NCBI GenBank assembly: GCA_018417955.1
Contig: JACTVC010000018.1
Location: 806,001-870,000 of the forward strand
Length of the DNA stretch: 64,000 bases
Source of the DNA: Laccaria trichodermophora
Lineage: Eukaryota > Basidiomycota > Agaricomycetes > Agaricales > Hydnangiaceae
Direction: 5' to 3'
The stretch's first letter is position 1; every line of letters begins with the position of its first letter. Of this stretch, positions 30,184-42,600 are shown in pieces. The position numbers were made by a program, and so were the translations under genes. The notes beneath the pieces are model-generated. The model was not told the DNA's origin. It made no database searches and saw only the letters and a program-made list of their open reading frames with translations.

Positions 30184-32553
30184 ATGGCTTCGCCGCCGCC
30201 TGTTACCTGTGAGTTTTCTCTGCGGTTGTGCGTTATGGGACGAGGATGCTGATGATGGATTGTGTGGTGGAAAGCTACACCCGCAACGTGAGTCTTTCGT
30301 CCATCGACAGAGAGAGGAAACGTGCTAACGAGCGCTATACTTTAACAGTCCACCACCCTCCTCTTCCCCTCCAACCCAATCCAGCACAACACCCACATCA
30401 ACGTCAACAAGCACCACCTCTTCCACCACCACCACTTCCGCTACCTCGGTCTCTTCAGCCACAAGCGCCTCCGATACCAGTTCAAAGCCTACATCCGTAA
30501 CAAGCACGACGTCCGCGGCACCTACGTCCGTAGCGACCCAGACTACGACTACACCCCCGACGAATACGAGGGTGACGACGGACCGGTCGGGGGGTGTTGT
30601 TACGCTTACTTCGTTCCTTACGACGTCGGCTACTAGTGGTGCGCCGACGAGCTCGAGCGCTGCGTCGACTAATACTGGGTGAGCAGCATTTCATCCCCTT
30701 CTTCTCCCCGTCCCCATCTTTTTTTGCATGAGGCGCACTTGCTCCGATCTATCATTATTGATTACCTCTTCCGATCGTGACAATGGCTTTCAATTTTTCT
30801 TCCATTATTTTTTCTTTCCCTCTTTTTTTTCGCCTTTTTTGTTTCCGTGGATTATCCATGTTCCGAAGTCGCGAAGCTGCCATCGCAACGCCCAGTAACG
30901 GCCTCCTTGTCATTCGCATTGTTGGCTCAGCTTCGCATCGTTTTGACCCTCTTTTTCCTTTGCCCGTATCTTATGACTAATGCTGTCAATCAACCGCACC
31001 CTTTCGTTCTTCTGCATGCGTCCTCCACGCCCTTGCTTCCCCCTTACTCGTTTCATTTGCAGCGTATATGCGCTTAGCCTTTCTGCCCTACATGTACCAT
31101 GGCCTTGCTACGCCTCGCCGTTGACTAGCCCAATCGAACAAGCTTGAATGGCGTGCTTTGGTCGTAATAGGACGTTTAACACCTCCCTCATGCTCCTACT
31201 TCTTTTTGCTGCTTTCTTTGGACTCTACCAATTCGAGGCTATATGCGCGTCCTTCCTCCCCAATCTCTTCCTCATTTTCCGTCCTTCATCCCCATCTAAC
31301 ACCTCCCCAGATTCTTCCACAACACCGCCGCCGTAGCAGGCACATTCTCCGTCGTCGGCGTCGTCGCACTAGGAATCTTCATCGCCCTCTTCACCAACGC
31401 CATCCGGCGTCGCCGAGCCCAAAAATTCGACCGCGAAATCGCCGAAGCAGCAGCCGAAGCCGCTCGTCAGCCCGCCCCCATCTTCTTGGACGATGACGAC
31501 GAGGGGGACACGTACAAGGGCTATCGCGGAGGCGGGGGTGGGTACGGTGGTGGTGGTGCGTCTGGGGGGTATAATAGCGGGAGTTCGGGGTATCATGGTG
31601 GTGGAACTATGCAAGACCGACAGTTTTCGGACGTTTCGTCGCATGGGACGTATGGACAACCTCCGATGTCGCATGAGGCTTATGGGATGCATGAGATGGG
31701 GCATGGTGGTGTTGGTCCTGGGGATATATTTGTCGATCCGTATATCGCTGGGGCGGGTGCGGCGGGTATTGGCGTAGCGAGGGCGAGGAGCACGAAGGAC
31801 GTTGCGGGTGGTGGGTACGCGCAGGCTTTGAAAGATGGTGCGAGTCCTTATCCGGCTATGGCTGCTCCTTCTTCTACCGGTGGACCACCACCATCCCAAC
31901 AATCGATGCCTATGCCTATGGGGTATGGAGGGAGTAGGAGTCCCGAGTATGGATTTGGGAGTCGGAGTCCTGAGTATGAGCTTTTGGAGGCTGCTGGGAT
32001 GGGTGGTGGTGTGGCTAGGTCGCAGTCTCAACAACAGCAACAACAGCAGCAACGGCAGTATCATTATCAGCGTAATGGACAACAACAGCCGCAGCAGGGT
32101 TTGGGAAGGTCGGGGACGTCTGGATCGCAGTATTATCCGGGCCCGCCTGCCGCAGGGGAGTATTACCCTCCTCCCCCTGGTAACCCCCAAGGACAAGGAC
32201 AGCAGGGGTACGGAGGAGGGTTCGTGCAGCCTCCTCTTTCTTCTTCCCAACAACAACAACAACAGCCGCCGCCTTCGCATGAAAATGAGGAAGCCGATAT
32301 GGATGATGCGTATGGGGGTATGGGGTATGACGATGAGGTGGAGCAGCCACATGCGAGCCAAGGAGGGGGTGGTGGGTCGCTGCCTAACCCTTTTGATGCT
32401 CCGCATAGTCATAGTGTTGAGAGTGATTATGATGATGAGGAGGAGGAGGAGGAGAGGGGGAGGAGGGTGTTGAAGGTGCGTTTCTCTCTTTTTTGGTTTT
32501 CTACGTTTTTTTTTGATGGGATTTTGCTTTTGTGGTAGGTCGCGAATGAGTGA
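30184..32553 (+). CDS. Ser/Thr-rich single-pass membrane protein
   Basis: Exons 30184-30208, 30275-30287 (13 nt), 30349-30678, 31311-32475 and 32539-32553 join in phase to 515 residues. The outer part (residues about 10-125) is nearly all Ser, Thr and Pro, as in mucin-like O-glycosylated wall-facing regions. Exon 4 opens with one membrane helix (AGTFSVVGVVALGIFIALF), followed by the stop-transfer run RRRR. The inner tail has an acidic LDDDDEGD box, Gly/Tyr-rich and Gln-rich stretches near residues 310-330, and an acidic patch before the C-terminal RRVLKVANE. There is no signal peptide, so an N-out orientation is inferred. The layout resembles fungal surface proteins of unknown role, possibly sensors. 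The third intron is unusually long (632 nt). The upstream exons rest on splice-site reading only. Confidence 0.75.
30679..31310 (+). other. Unusually long intron of the membrane protein gene
   Basis: Bounded by GTGAG and CCCCAG, phase-compatible with its exons, but about ten times longer than other introns here. Parts of it are also present in the tRNA-like array at about 26600-27000. No conserved coding frame is seen inside. Confidence 0.55.
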
Positions 32554-33425
32554 GATGGTATTTTTTTTGGTTTTTTTCGATTGGAGTGGTGGTTGACGAT
32601 GTGTTTTTTTTGGGTAGGCTCCGAATGAACTGAACATATGGGATTTTTTGGTTCGATGAATTGATATATATACTTTACACCTTCTTTTCTTGAAACCTTA
32701 CCTTGCATTCTTTTCTTGACTTTCTTTTCCCCCATTTTTGTCTCCGCGTTTCTTTGCCCCCCCCGTTCTATTCCCTTTCCTTTCCTTTCTTGAGGAACGA
32801 GTGTATTGGGTAGTTGTTCTTCTTCTCGTTCTTGTTGCTTCTGTTGTACCTGCTTACCGCACTCTCACTCCCACTCTCACCCGGCTGGTCGCTGGTCTTT
32901 TTACACGAGTCTGGGTCGCCCCTCGTGGACGCTCGATATGGCGCTTGAATCCCTTCGATATGACGCCATGGACCTCTATACGGCGCCATGGTCATTGTTC
33001 TACCTACTCGGTGCATGGCTCCATCGCACGACCCGTGGTTTCCTTCTCCGACCGAAGTTTACGTTGACCCTCCCATGGCTCTCCCACCCCGATCGACCGA
33101 ACCCCAACACAACCCACTCCATCCTGACGTACACTCCCCTCATCTATACCTGACCTGACGTACTGCTTCCGACCTCTCTTCTCCCTGACGTACCTGCCCT
33201 CAACCACCCAGGATATTGCACGCTCCTTTCATCCTCCCTTTCCTTTCCTGTTATATTTTTGACTTTCTGATTTGATTTGAACCCTTCTTCCTTCTTTTCC
33301 CACTTCCTTTCGTTTTTTATTCTTATCTCTTATTTCTTACTTACATTTTGTTGCTTGCTTGCGTTGTGTTTTTGAAAAAAAGAATTTAATTGCTATTTAT
33401 GTGGCCTCTTTTTTGGACCCCCTTA
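32554..33425. other. 3' flank of the membrane protein gene, no gene recognised
   Basis: Pyrimidine-rich sequence with long T and C runs. Open frames are low in complexity and show no family pattern. Confidence 0.5.
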
Positions 33426-34715
33426 TCTCAGTCTGGAACTCTCTCCTTTGAATTCTCTTCTCAACATTCGGCGCTTGAGCCTCCGATACTTTCGGACCGC
33501 TGATAGATCGAAAGCTGGAGCCTAGCGTCCCTCCCCAGCTGTCTGTCCTCAGGCAAAGCCGCCAGACTCTAGCCTCTACATAGGTGCGGGTGCAATACTT
33601 GTCATGATGCAGTTCTACCATGCGTCGAAGTTTTACGTGGGTCATTTCATTCACTTAGTCCTCGATAACGTTGGTCCTGACGATTTCTTTGTATTTCAAA
33701 ACAGTCAGGCTGCTGGATGAATTGATCTTCCGAATCTTTTTCTTTGTGCCTTTTACTTGGAGATGGAGGTAGGTCAAGGTGCGTATGTGGGGGTGTTGAT
33801 TCAACGCGTGGTCCGTTTGTAGGTCCAGCTGATAGAGTTGGCTCGGGAGTCGGAGGCCCGGGTCACCCGTCAGTTCTGGCACCCAGTCACCAGTGGCTCA
33901 TCTTGAACCCTCTCCTTCGAATTCTCTTCTCAACATTTTGGGCGCTCGAGTCTCCGATACCTTCGGACCGACGATAGATCTAGTCATCTAGAGCTGCCAT
34001 CCCTCCAGAATCCTCCCCAGCTGTCTTGGTCGCCCACCCCTTGCAGCTGTCCTCGGGCGAAGCCGCCAGACTCTAGCCTCTAGGTGCGGGTGCAGTACTT
34101 TTATTTTGGTCATTACAGTAACTCCTTGCAGTTATTCCACACGTCGAAGTTTTACGTAGGTCATTCAATCAACGTTGGTCATCCCCTATTTTGACGATAT
34201 ATTTGGTTTTCAAAACAGTGCTGCATTCAGACCCATAGTGGATGAATTGATTTTCCGCATCTATTTCTTTGTGACTTTTACTTGGAGCTGATGGTGGATC
34301 ATGGAAGTAGGTCAAGGTGCGTATGTGGGCGTGTTGATTTGACGCGTGGCTTGCTAGTGGTCCTTTTATAGGTCTAGCTGGTAGAAAGATTATGCTTGAT
34401 GGCTCGGAGCCCGGGTCCACGTCAGATCTGGCACTATGGCTTATCTTGAACGCCCTCCTTCAATTTCCCTTCTCAATGTTTGTATATTTGGGGCGCTCGA
34501 GTCTCCGATACCTTCGGATCGCCCTCCCCAGCACAGAAGTCTGTTCTCGGCCAGACTCTAGCCTCTAGCCTCTAGGTGCGGGTGCAGTACTTTTATTTTT
34601 TGTCATTTACTCCTAGCAGTTATTCCACGCGTCGAAGTCTTACGTAGGTCACTCACTTAAGCCTCGATGGCGTTGGTCTTGACGATCTCTTTGGGTTTCA
34701 AAACAATGCTGTCTA
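33426..34715. repeat. Tandem repeat of about 0.5 kb, three units
   Basis: Units start near 33430, 33900 and 34445, each with the TCTGGAACTC or TCTTGAACCC type start. They then share a CGCTCGAGTCTCCGATACCT-like block, CCAGACTCTAGCCTCTA, GTGCGGGTGCAGTACTT and a GACGATxTxTTTGGxTTTCA stretch. The third unit is truncated. They vary by small indels and have no convincing coding frame. Confidence 0.85.
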
Positions 34716-35216
34716 GCTAGTGGAAGCGAATACTCTCCACCAGGCGCCGAGCTCTCCCTCAAGAGAGAGGTGACTTAGACTTTTGCTACGTGTTCATGAA
34801 ACCCGGGGAAAGCTCGGACCTCCATACTTCGTCCAGTGATAAATCGTGATGACCCTTCATCTTTGACAAATCTTTGTAATTGACCCAGAATTATTACAGC
34901 CGATCTGCTTTGCATGGAAGAACCGTCAAGACAAGCGACAGGATGGAGCTGGAATTGAGGTACTTTCCACGTCTATCAAAGTGCCAGTGGCATCAGCCCT
35001 GATTGTGGATGATTGATATATGTAGGAAGAATTGAGGGGCCTCACCCACGAACCCCCCGCCGTTACCTTCTCTCCCTCCCCACGCAAGCAGAAGACGAGA
35101 AGGACCGGAACAGGTATTTTCATTGGGTGTTTCGCGCAAAATGTCAGCCGCTGGTACGGATGTTACTAAGTACGTTGTTATTCCTTGCTTTGCGCAGATA
35201 TTTAGCTTACAACCGA
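34716..35216. other. Intergenic upstream of the DUF6534 gene
   Basis: No gene or repeat was recognised. It probably contains the promoter of the DUF6534 gene, whose start codon is at 35217. Confidence 0.45.
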
Positions 35217-36708
35217 ATGGCCGATAGAGCTGCACCCCTTGTTCGTCCTCGCTTGTTATCCTGTTCAAGTTCTCTCATCATGGAAAAATAGTTCATCGGA
35301 TGCATCATCAGTTGGTTTTTGTCGGGCTCGTTGATGGTGCAGACCTGTACGCGCTTCTTAAATTCAGCCCCTTCTCCAGCCTACTCAATTCCCTTGACCT
35401 TCAGACGATTACTTTTGCGACGATCACCTTGAAGGTGATATGATTGGAATAAAATTTGTAGGTACGACTCCGTATTTGAGTTGCGGTCTAACCAAAAATT
35501 ACACTGAACAATTCCTTATAGTGGGGCTAGCCTTCATTCTTGATATAGCGCGATCGATGTCAGTGACTTCGGCTGGCTGGGAGCGGCTGGTGAGCGGGTG
35601 GGGAGATCCAATGAGTTTTTCTCGCATATCAATATTTGCAGCTATGACTGTGCCGCTGACGGGGCTCGGTAAGTCCTTCGCGTCGGTTTTTTAGACCTTG
35701 ATCAAGCCGTCGACAGAATCATGCGTAGTCCAAACGTTTTTTGCTTGGTGGGTACGATTCGCTGATGTCTTTCCCCTTTTATCTTATCCCCTTAGGCGAA
35801 TATGGAATTTGAGGAGAGGTTCAAAAGTTGGTCGTTTCGTTCCGTGTATCATCTCATCGGTGCGGGGTCTCCATGGTTTTTTGTTCTTCGTACTCAGAGT
35901 TTGTGTACAGGTGGCGTTGGTACAGTTTGCAGCAGCGGTTGTTCACGGAATATGTGTATGTGGCCCTACTGGATTTACTGCGGACCTTCACGAACCTTTT
36001 GACAGTGTTATCAATCCGACAATTTCAACATAGGTAAAGAGGGGCTCAAACTTTCAACGGAGGTGCGAATGACTCCGTTGCGCTCCAACATATACGTATG
36101 CCAAACGCTTCTAGATCTGGCTCTCAGGTAGTTCCCTCTGTGACTGCATCATTGTGATGACCATGATAATTCTGGTACGTTCGTTCGTTTGCTTAGGATT
36201 CACTCATTATAAATTTTGTCTTCCTCGGCCGTCAGCTCGTACAGGCAAAGCTTGAATCTTCATTCGTATTAACTCGACGTCTCATTGACCGTCTCATAAT
36301 TGTTACTCTGGAGACTGGCGCTATCACTGTCGTCGTGATTCTCGTTCAGCTCGGTATATATATAAAGTACCCAGAAGATGCGCTCCAACATGTTGCGGTG
36401 TAAGTTGCGTATTTTCTTTGACGTGGGTGGTATCTCATATTCTTATCCCAGGATGTACATTCTTGGGGGCTTGTAAGTTTTCCCCGGTCTTCGAACTTCC
36501 ATATTGTTTAAAAAACTTTCTTAGGTACGCTAACGTACTCCTCGCTGTTCTAAATGGCCGGAAGCGAGCTCGCCGGCTGGTGGCACTCACGCATCATTCT
36601 CTCAGCCTCCACTTTGCTGAACACATTCCCTCGCGTTTTTCCTCCGCTACGTTACAAGAAGCCTTGATTGGTGATCCAATTATGCGAAGTAGTCAAGTAA
36701 GTGTGTAA
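35217..36708 (+). CDS. DUF6534 multi-pass membrane protein
   Basis: Twelve exons join in phase to 293 residues: 35217-35240, 35292-35346, 35405-35434, 35522-35668, 35717-35747, 35796-35859, 35911-35955, 36006-36062, 36115-36174, 36236-36399, 36452-36472 and 36525-36708. The order of motifs matches a family I recall as DUF6534, abundant in Agaricomycetes with a seven-helix, receptor-like layout. It runs WFLSGSLMVQTYDYF (helix 1), VGLAFILDIARSMSVTSAGW, VVQTFFAWRIW, VALVQFAAAVVHGI, IWLSGSSLCDCIIVMTMIIL, RLIIVTLETGAITVVVILVQ and GGLYANVLLAVLNGRKRARR. The start MADRAAPL gives the usual short N-terminus. Function is unknown. Intron 3 (87 nt) is the least certain boundary. Confidence 0.85.
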
Positions 36709-37379
36709 GAATATTAAGACAAAAGAAGTTTGGACAATTTTTGTTTGTGGGACTGTTCCAAGTTCTAGGACTATTACAGCTCACAGGACTATTTAATCTA
36801 ACTCATAGGACTAGAAAGATCGTAGAGTACAATATCACGTCGAGTTGTGAACGCTGGATTCAGTATGGACATGAACACATAATACTGTATCTTAGAGCCA
36901 AATTTCACGGATCCCACATTTCATTTCTCAGAATGGCAATCAACCCGTGTAAAATCTCCACGTTACCACCCCCACCACTAGCATTACGTTTTATTTATTT
37001 CATTTCCCCATGACGCGGTCAAACTAAAAATCGCGAGTAAATAGGGAGCGTTGGAGGCATCAAAAGGCGCACTTCCTTCGCAATCAGCGACTTCATTCCA
37101 TGATTTGATCGTTATACTCTTCACGATGAAAAAACATACTGGATGTTTTCAAACCTACTCATCGGCAATTTTTCCTTATCGTATCGCCAAGAGCTGGTTG
37201 ATTTTAAATTTGACCTGATTTACAAGTTGCCCAGAAAATGTGGTAGGGTTGCAATATCTTGGATTCCGATTGCAAGCGATACATTACTCGCCAAGCCTTG
37301 AAATTACAAGCCACAATCAGCCTAGACGGAGCTTGTACAGTTGCAGACAACTAAAGTCAACAAATTTATAGATTGATTT
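36709..37379. other. Intergenic, no gene recognised
   Basis: AT-rich DNA between the DUF6534 gene and a MITE. No coding pattern was recognised. Confidence 0.5.
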
Positions 37380-37863
37380 CACTTGAGACAGCGACGAATA
37401 TGTAGGGCTACATATGTATAAATATATGCTCTCAAAACTGTGGAATACGCTAAAATCCCTTATGTCCTGGTATATTTACTCTCAATTTCTAAGTTTGGTG
37501 ATGGAATTGTACATGTATCGTATGCATAAAACAAACTTACAATAAAAAAAGGGATCAGATCCAAAAAATGAACAATTAAATATGATCTGAGCTCATATTT
37601 AGAATACGCCAAAATCTTGGCCCAGGAAGTTCAGCAAATTCTAAATATGAATTTAGATCATATTTATTCAGTCATTTTTTGGATCTGATCCTTTTTTTTA
37701 TTGTAAGTTTGTTTTATGCATATATTGGATATACAATTCCATCACCAAACTTAGAAAATGAGAGCAAATATGTTAAGGGAACACTGGGTTTTGTCTATTC
37801 TCCAGTTTTTAGTGCCTATGTTTACACCTATGTGGCCCTTCATATCCGTCGCTGCCTGAAGTG
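37380..37863. mobile_element. CACTA-like MITE, uninterrupted copy
   Basis: 484 bp with ends CACTTGAGACAGCGACGAAT and (inverted) CACTTCAGGCAGCGACGGAT. It is flanked by TTT on both sides (37377-37379 and 37864-37866). Internal arms around GGGATCAGATCC and GGATCTGATCC are also inverted, so most of the element can fold on itself. It is the sister of the interrupted copy at 21660-22820. Confidence 0.85.
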
Positions 37864-39043
37864 TTTATTGAGACTGGTAGGGATTTTTTAAAAGTCCGAA
37901 AACCATCGGAATAGGCAGGAATTGAGTAGATCTTTCAAATGGTACGAGCCGATTTCCCAAAAGTGAAGATTTGTCAGAAAAAAAGTCCAAAATTTTGGCG
38001 CAGGCCCAAAAAATCGATAAAATCTCGAAAAAGTCATTTTTGGATAGATCTTGATGAGTACTGTCAGAATCCACTATAAAAATAAAAATAAATTGGATCC
38101 TCCCCTTTGAAAAAAATTGCTAGTATGCTGCCCAAACCTAGAAGCTGTCCTCCTAAAAAGCATTGCAACCTTGCACGCCTCCAAAATAACCCTTTTTTGA
38201 CTTCCATTCCATTCAGTGACATCATTTTCTCAAAGCCATCAGACTGTCAGTGAGGGAGATGATGAGGAACTGATCACGAGATCTCAAAAGTCACACCCCA
38301 TTGCACAAGAAAAATGAGGCAAGTGAAGCTGAGGATTCAGGAGAAGAGATGGATATGCAGAGAGTGATTGGGATGAGCTTGATGAGCAGAATTTTTCTGA
38401 GAGACTGGCTGAGATGGCAATGTAGGATGCATAAAAATTGGCTCAAAATTTTGGCGCAGCCAAAAACTCGTGGGAATAACATGAAAACACCATTTTTGAG
38501 CTCCTTTTGCCTGTCCAGTTTCAGATCTGTTATCAGATTTCTGTTGAAAAATCTGGTTCCCGGGATACTCAATTTGTTGACTTTAGTTGTCCGCAACTGT
38601 AGCTAAATTAGAGAGTTTGCCTTTTAAGATCGTCATGTGGCAAAACATGCTGGCTCTTGCATGGCGCGCGCAGATCTATCTTATCAAGAGGAATGCTGTC
38701 CAACTACACCCAGATGTTTATCAGATTCTTTATTTCGGTGGTGTCTTTCTTTTTTTTCATCCATGAAGGCAATTTCACGTCAGGAACGAAGTGTGCATCT
38801 CATTGATCCGCAATCACGGCAGATCAACTCAAGCAACTAGGCATTATTCCAAACATTATTGGAGGCTCTGAGCAGCTTTACATTCAGAAACGACCATGGT
38901 GTATATTTAGATTTTTTACTCACCACTCCCTGGAGCGCCATTCTATTAATAGCTTTACAACATACTTGGTTCTTCGAGGAAAGGCTCGTGCCTCGAGGCG
39001 TGCCTACTTTGATCGGAAATCCCCTAGACCGCCGCGCTGGTAT
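37864..39043. other. Intergenic with short direct repeats
   Basis: CAAAATTTTGGCGCAG occurs twice (near 37990 and 38445), each followed by a C/A-rich segment. No gene family was recognised, and the 3' part should hold the promoter of the DUF7702-like gene. Confidence 0.45.
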
Positions 39044-39050
39044 ATATAGG
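39044..39050 (+). promoter_or_regulatory. TATA-like box of the DUF7702-like gene
   Basis: GGTATATATAGG lies about 50 bp before the start codon at 39096, a usual distance. Confidence 0.45.
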
Positions 39051-39095
39051 AGGTCTCGTCAGAGCATGTCAAGCAGCTAGCTCCCCTCCTCGGTT

Positions 39096-40083
39096 ATGGC
39101 GTCGCAACCGTATGTTATTAACTACGCACATGCTGTTGGATACGACTCTGTACCAGCGGCTGCCGTCTTCGCTGCCTTGTACGTCCCCCTCTTTGGGTGG
39201 TATGTTCTCCAATCGATCAAGAACCCGACCTATGTCCTCATCGTTCTTTCTCTTTTTTGTGCAAGTACGTTACTTTCCTTTCTCAGATTTTCTTGTATTT
39301 GAACAATCCTTCCAGTCCGAATCACAGCGTTCGTAATTCGTGCCGTTCTCGCTAGCTCAAGCACAGCGGGGCAACATATCGGTTTATTAATTGGCGATCA
39401 GATTTTGTTCGGTGTTGGATTCTTCGGATTGCTCTACTCTGCGTATACCCTCGTTCTCGATCGGTGAGCTTCGTCGCATTCAATATCGCACTCCAGTTGT
39501 GAACTGATAATTTTAGTGAATTGCTCAAAGGCACCTCGCCCCCTAGAAGCTTCATCCTCCGCATTACCCGCAATCGTGCATTATTCAGATTGGCTTTGAC
39601 CAGCGCTGTTGCGCTGGGTATCACGGGAACCACCATGTCCCAAAGCTCCAACCCGAAAACCATATCAACAGGGCTAACATTGCGTAAAGTTGGTACGATC
39701 ATCTTCCTCGTGCTTACGGTGCTCCAGGCGTTCCAAACGCTGATCTTGGCGAAGATTGAGCTCACGGGTGCGCACATTTTTCGTTCATTTTTTCAATTTA
39801 ACTTGACCGTTCGTTAGGCAAATCCGAGCGTGAAGCTGACGAAAATCAGTCCTTTGGGATGAAATATGGAATCTACATCCTTTACATCATATCCTTGCTT
39901 CTCCTTGTCCGAGAAGCGTTCTCGATGGCCACCGTTAGCAACATGTTCAAGCAGAACAACGAGCACTACTGGTATCCCCTCGTCGCGCTTCCGGAAATTC
40001 TTGTAGTGATCTTGTTCTCGACGCCGGGTCTTGTTCCCAGTCGTTCGGATCTTCAAAGGAATACTGGTAAACCGGAGGCATAA
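39096..40083 (+). CDS. Multi-pass membrane protein (DUF7702-like)
   Basis: Exons 39096-39264, 39316-39463, 39517-39767 and 39818-40083 join in phase to 277 residues. The introns are 50-53 nt with canonical ends. Seven hydrophobic segments are visible, including AVFAALYVPLFGWYVLQSI, LIGDQILFGVGFFGLLYSAY, VGTIIFLVLTVLQAFQTLIL, YGIYILYIISLLLLVREAF and YPLVALPEILVVILFSTPGL. The layout and the motifs RITAFVIRA and EHYWYPLVALPE match a fungal seven-helix family that I recall as DUF7702, though I am less sure of the number. Function is unknown. It may be a receptor-like or lipid-related membrane protein, but nothing in the sequence proves it. Confidence 0.85.
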
Positions 40084-42067
40084 TTAGTAGCTCGGGGTTT
40101 GGTTGTGTTGACTTTTTTCTTCGATTGGATGGTACACTATACCCTATGATACGACTCTGATGCAATCGACTTCTTCTACCATGATTATTGGGCTTCCGTT
40201 ACCTTTATATCACACTAGGATAAAGGCTTGGTATTACGGAGAATGATGCCAGAACGACGGCAGCCCAAGGACCAATTTATTGCGAATACCCCGCTAACGC
40301 CAAGTATCAACTCGGAAATGGTGAACTGCTTCTGGTGGCATGCCAGTAGCGCGTCAGACTTCAGAATTCAGGTTCGAGACCTGCCACCTCGGTCATCTCA
40401 ACCCTGAGATTTTTGTAGTTCTGGTGATCAACGTTGAATGTTGACCACCAAGAAATCACAGTCGCCTTATGTTATGAATCTTATCTGGTATCTGCCAATG
40501 GTTGGGGCAACTTGCACGGTACTATAAGTGTGCAGACTGGACGCCGAGAAAATCTTTGAAGAAGATATCGCTCCAGGCCTCAACCCAAGATCATTTGTTG
40601 CGTGCACCAGCCAAGCACCAGCGTGCGCTAAATTCAAAGTGTCTTTCTTGCTTAATGGACTAAAAATATGAACATCAAGCCCTGCGACAACTGCGCAGCC
40701 AAAGGAGATGTAGCAGCCATGGGACTGGCGTGGCCGTCAAAGTCAATGGTGAGGGGGCCGGAAAAAAGCACATCGTTGTCCCCTAATTAATGCCCAACCA
40801 GTCACCCTTCTGCCTGGGTCCTAGCGGTAAAAACCCGATTTCATGATTCATCCGCCCTTCACATCAGGAAAATCACACTACCGTGACGACTCGTGGGATG
40901 CGTGATCGATGTGGCAGCGTGGGAGCTGCTCGTCACAAGTTCTCACAACTGCCACAATTCTTCGTCGTCGCCACGATTGCTCTCACTCACCACAATCGAA
41001 CTATTCACCACGAACACGCTTCCACGACTGCCACCATCCTCACTTTTCTCCCACAAGTCAAACTCACGCAACTTCAAGTCTGGCAAGCATCACATAACTC
41101 ACCTCGGCCTCATCGTCTTTGACGTCGACGGATCATTTTGCTCGCTTCCATTCCAGTTATGGAATAAATTTGCGAATCGTTAGATGGATTGGAATGACAT
41201 GTTAAGTGGGATGAACAGTGTCCAGTAAGTTTTCGAAGTGTCTTTATTAATTTTGGCACCTGAGCGGCGAGCGCTCATTCATAGATCAACCCCTTTCTAC
41301 CCACCCCACGGCGCCCACTTCCCTTTTGCCTCTGCAGCAACATCGACCCTCTGGGAATCGACCTCCCACCTGGGCATCGTCATCCCCCTACCACTTCGGC
41401 AGCATGATCGTAGATACCGACCACCTGGTCCCTCCTGTGCCGCCCTCTCAACAAGTCCCAGGTCCGACATCCTGCTCGTCATATCCGGAATTTTCTTTGG
41501 AGGTTGGAACAGTGGTGAAGCTTGTAGGACATGGTGTTACGCTGGTATTGAAGTGTCACATAGTCTAAGAGTTAACACGTATGCATGTTTTCCACCTTGT
41601 TCCAGGAGATCTTGAGTTCAAGTCTTGTTAAGTACCAAAATTTTGTAATTACACTAATTCAACAACGAAGACTCTAAGAGTCCGTAGATAAACACAATCT
41701 TCAGTACTTAAAAGCGCTTGGTAGGAGATACAGAATAACAAAATTATATGGAATAACAACAAAATTTTAGTGACTGAAGTCGGGATCGTGGCGCCACAAA
41801 AAGTTGTGGCGCTGAAGCCGCCACCGCAAGTATAATGTCCCCACACTCACTTCTGGCGTCGTGGCTGGCATGGTAAGCATGGTGCCACACCCACCACATG
41901 GAATGGGATTTTCCTGATGCAAAGTTTCGTCCTGGTTCGTTTTAGTAACGTAGAATCCAAAGATAATGACGTTCGCATGGTTTGGAGGCGCCAATTTTGT
42001 CGCACAAGTCATGTCACTCTCAGTAAAAACGGTTTGTCAGCTATTGGTCATGTGGTAGTCCACCTAT
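40084..42067. other. Intergenic with isolated tRNA-like motifs
   Basis: No protein gene was recognised in nearly 2 kb. Two short segments have pol III-type boxes (40334-40396 and about 41560-41640). A small inverted repeat, GTGGCGCCACAAAAAGTTGTGGCGC, lies near 41790-41815 but is not part of a readable element. Confidence 0.45.
40334..40396 (+). repeat. tRNA-like fragment
   Basis: Contains AGTAGCGCGTCAGACTTCAG, as in a tRNA D-arm to anticodon region, and the B-box-like CAGGTTCGAGACCTG. The unit is too short for a full tRNA (about 10 nt missing between the anticodon and T arms), so it is a decayed tRNA or a SINE head. Confidence 0.4.
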
Positions 42068-42597
42068 CACCTTAAACAAGGGACGATCGGACAGTTGAGC
42101 GAAGCCCTTGACGAACTCCGTGACAAAGTAATCATTTTTGCATCAGTTATGTAATCACAACAAACCTATGAGAAAATTTTTATTGTGACAGTGTGTCTGC
42201 CAATTGTTCAAGGGGGCTGACAGAATAAAAACAATTAATGTGCTTATTGTTTAAATTTACCCACAAGTATGTTACCTAGGCGAAGCTTTGCTAAAAATAA
42301 AAATTTTGCCTATTGCTGAAGAGACAAATTGAATTGTTCCTGAAATTCGTTACATTTACAAATTTTAATTCTTACCAGCCTTTTGTCCTGTGGATGTACC
42401 TCAAGACACATTTTAAAAATAGTAACAACACTTTCTTTATATTTGGACACCACCTTTGCACAATAGGCAAACACACCGTCAAAATAAAAATCTTCCCATA
42501 AGTCTGTTCTAATTACATAAGAGATGCAAAAATGATTAGTTTGTCATGCAATTTGTCAAAGTTCGCTTAGCTGCCCGATCGTCCCTTGTTTAAGGTG
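42068..42597. mobile_element. MITE with 3-bp target duplication
   Basis: 530 bp with inverted ends CACCTTAAACAAGGGACGAT extending for about 33 bp. They are flanked by TAT (42065-42067 and 42598-42600). The interior is AT-rich and non-coding. The 3-bp duplication fits CACTA or Harbinger groups. The superfamily is not settled. Confidence 0.85.
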
Positions 42598-42600
42598 TAT

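Noticed and set aside
31369..32637. 422-codon minus-strand open frame
   Set aside because: It is antisense to the Gly/Gln/Asp-rich tail of the membrane protein. Its Arg, Leu and Pro runs simply mirror that low-complexity sequence.
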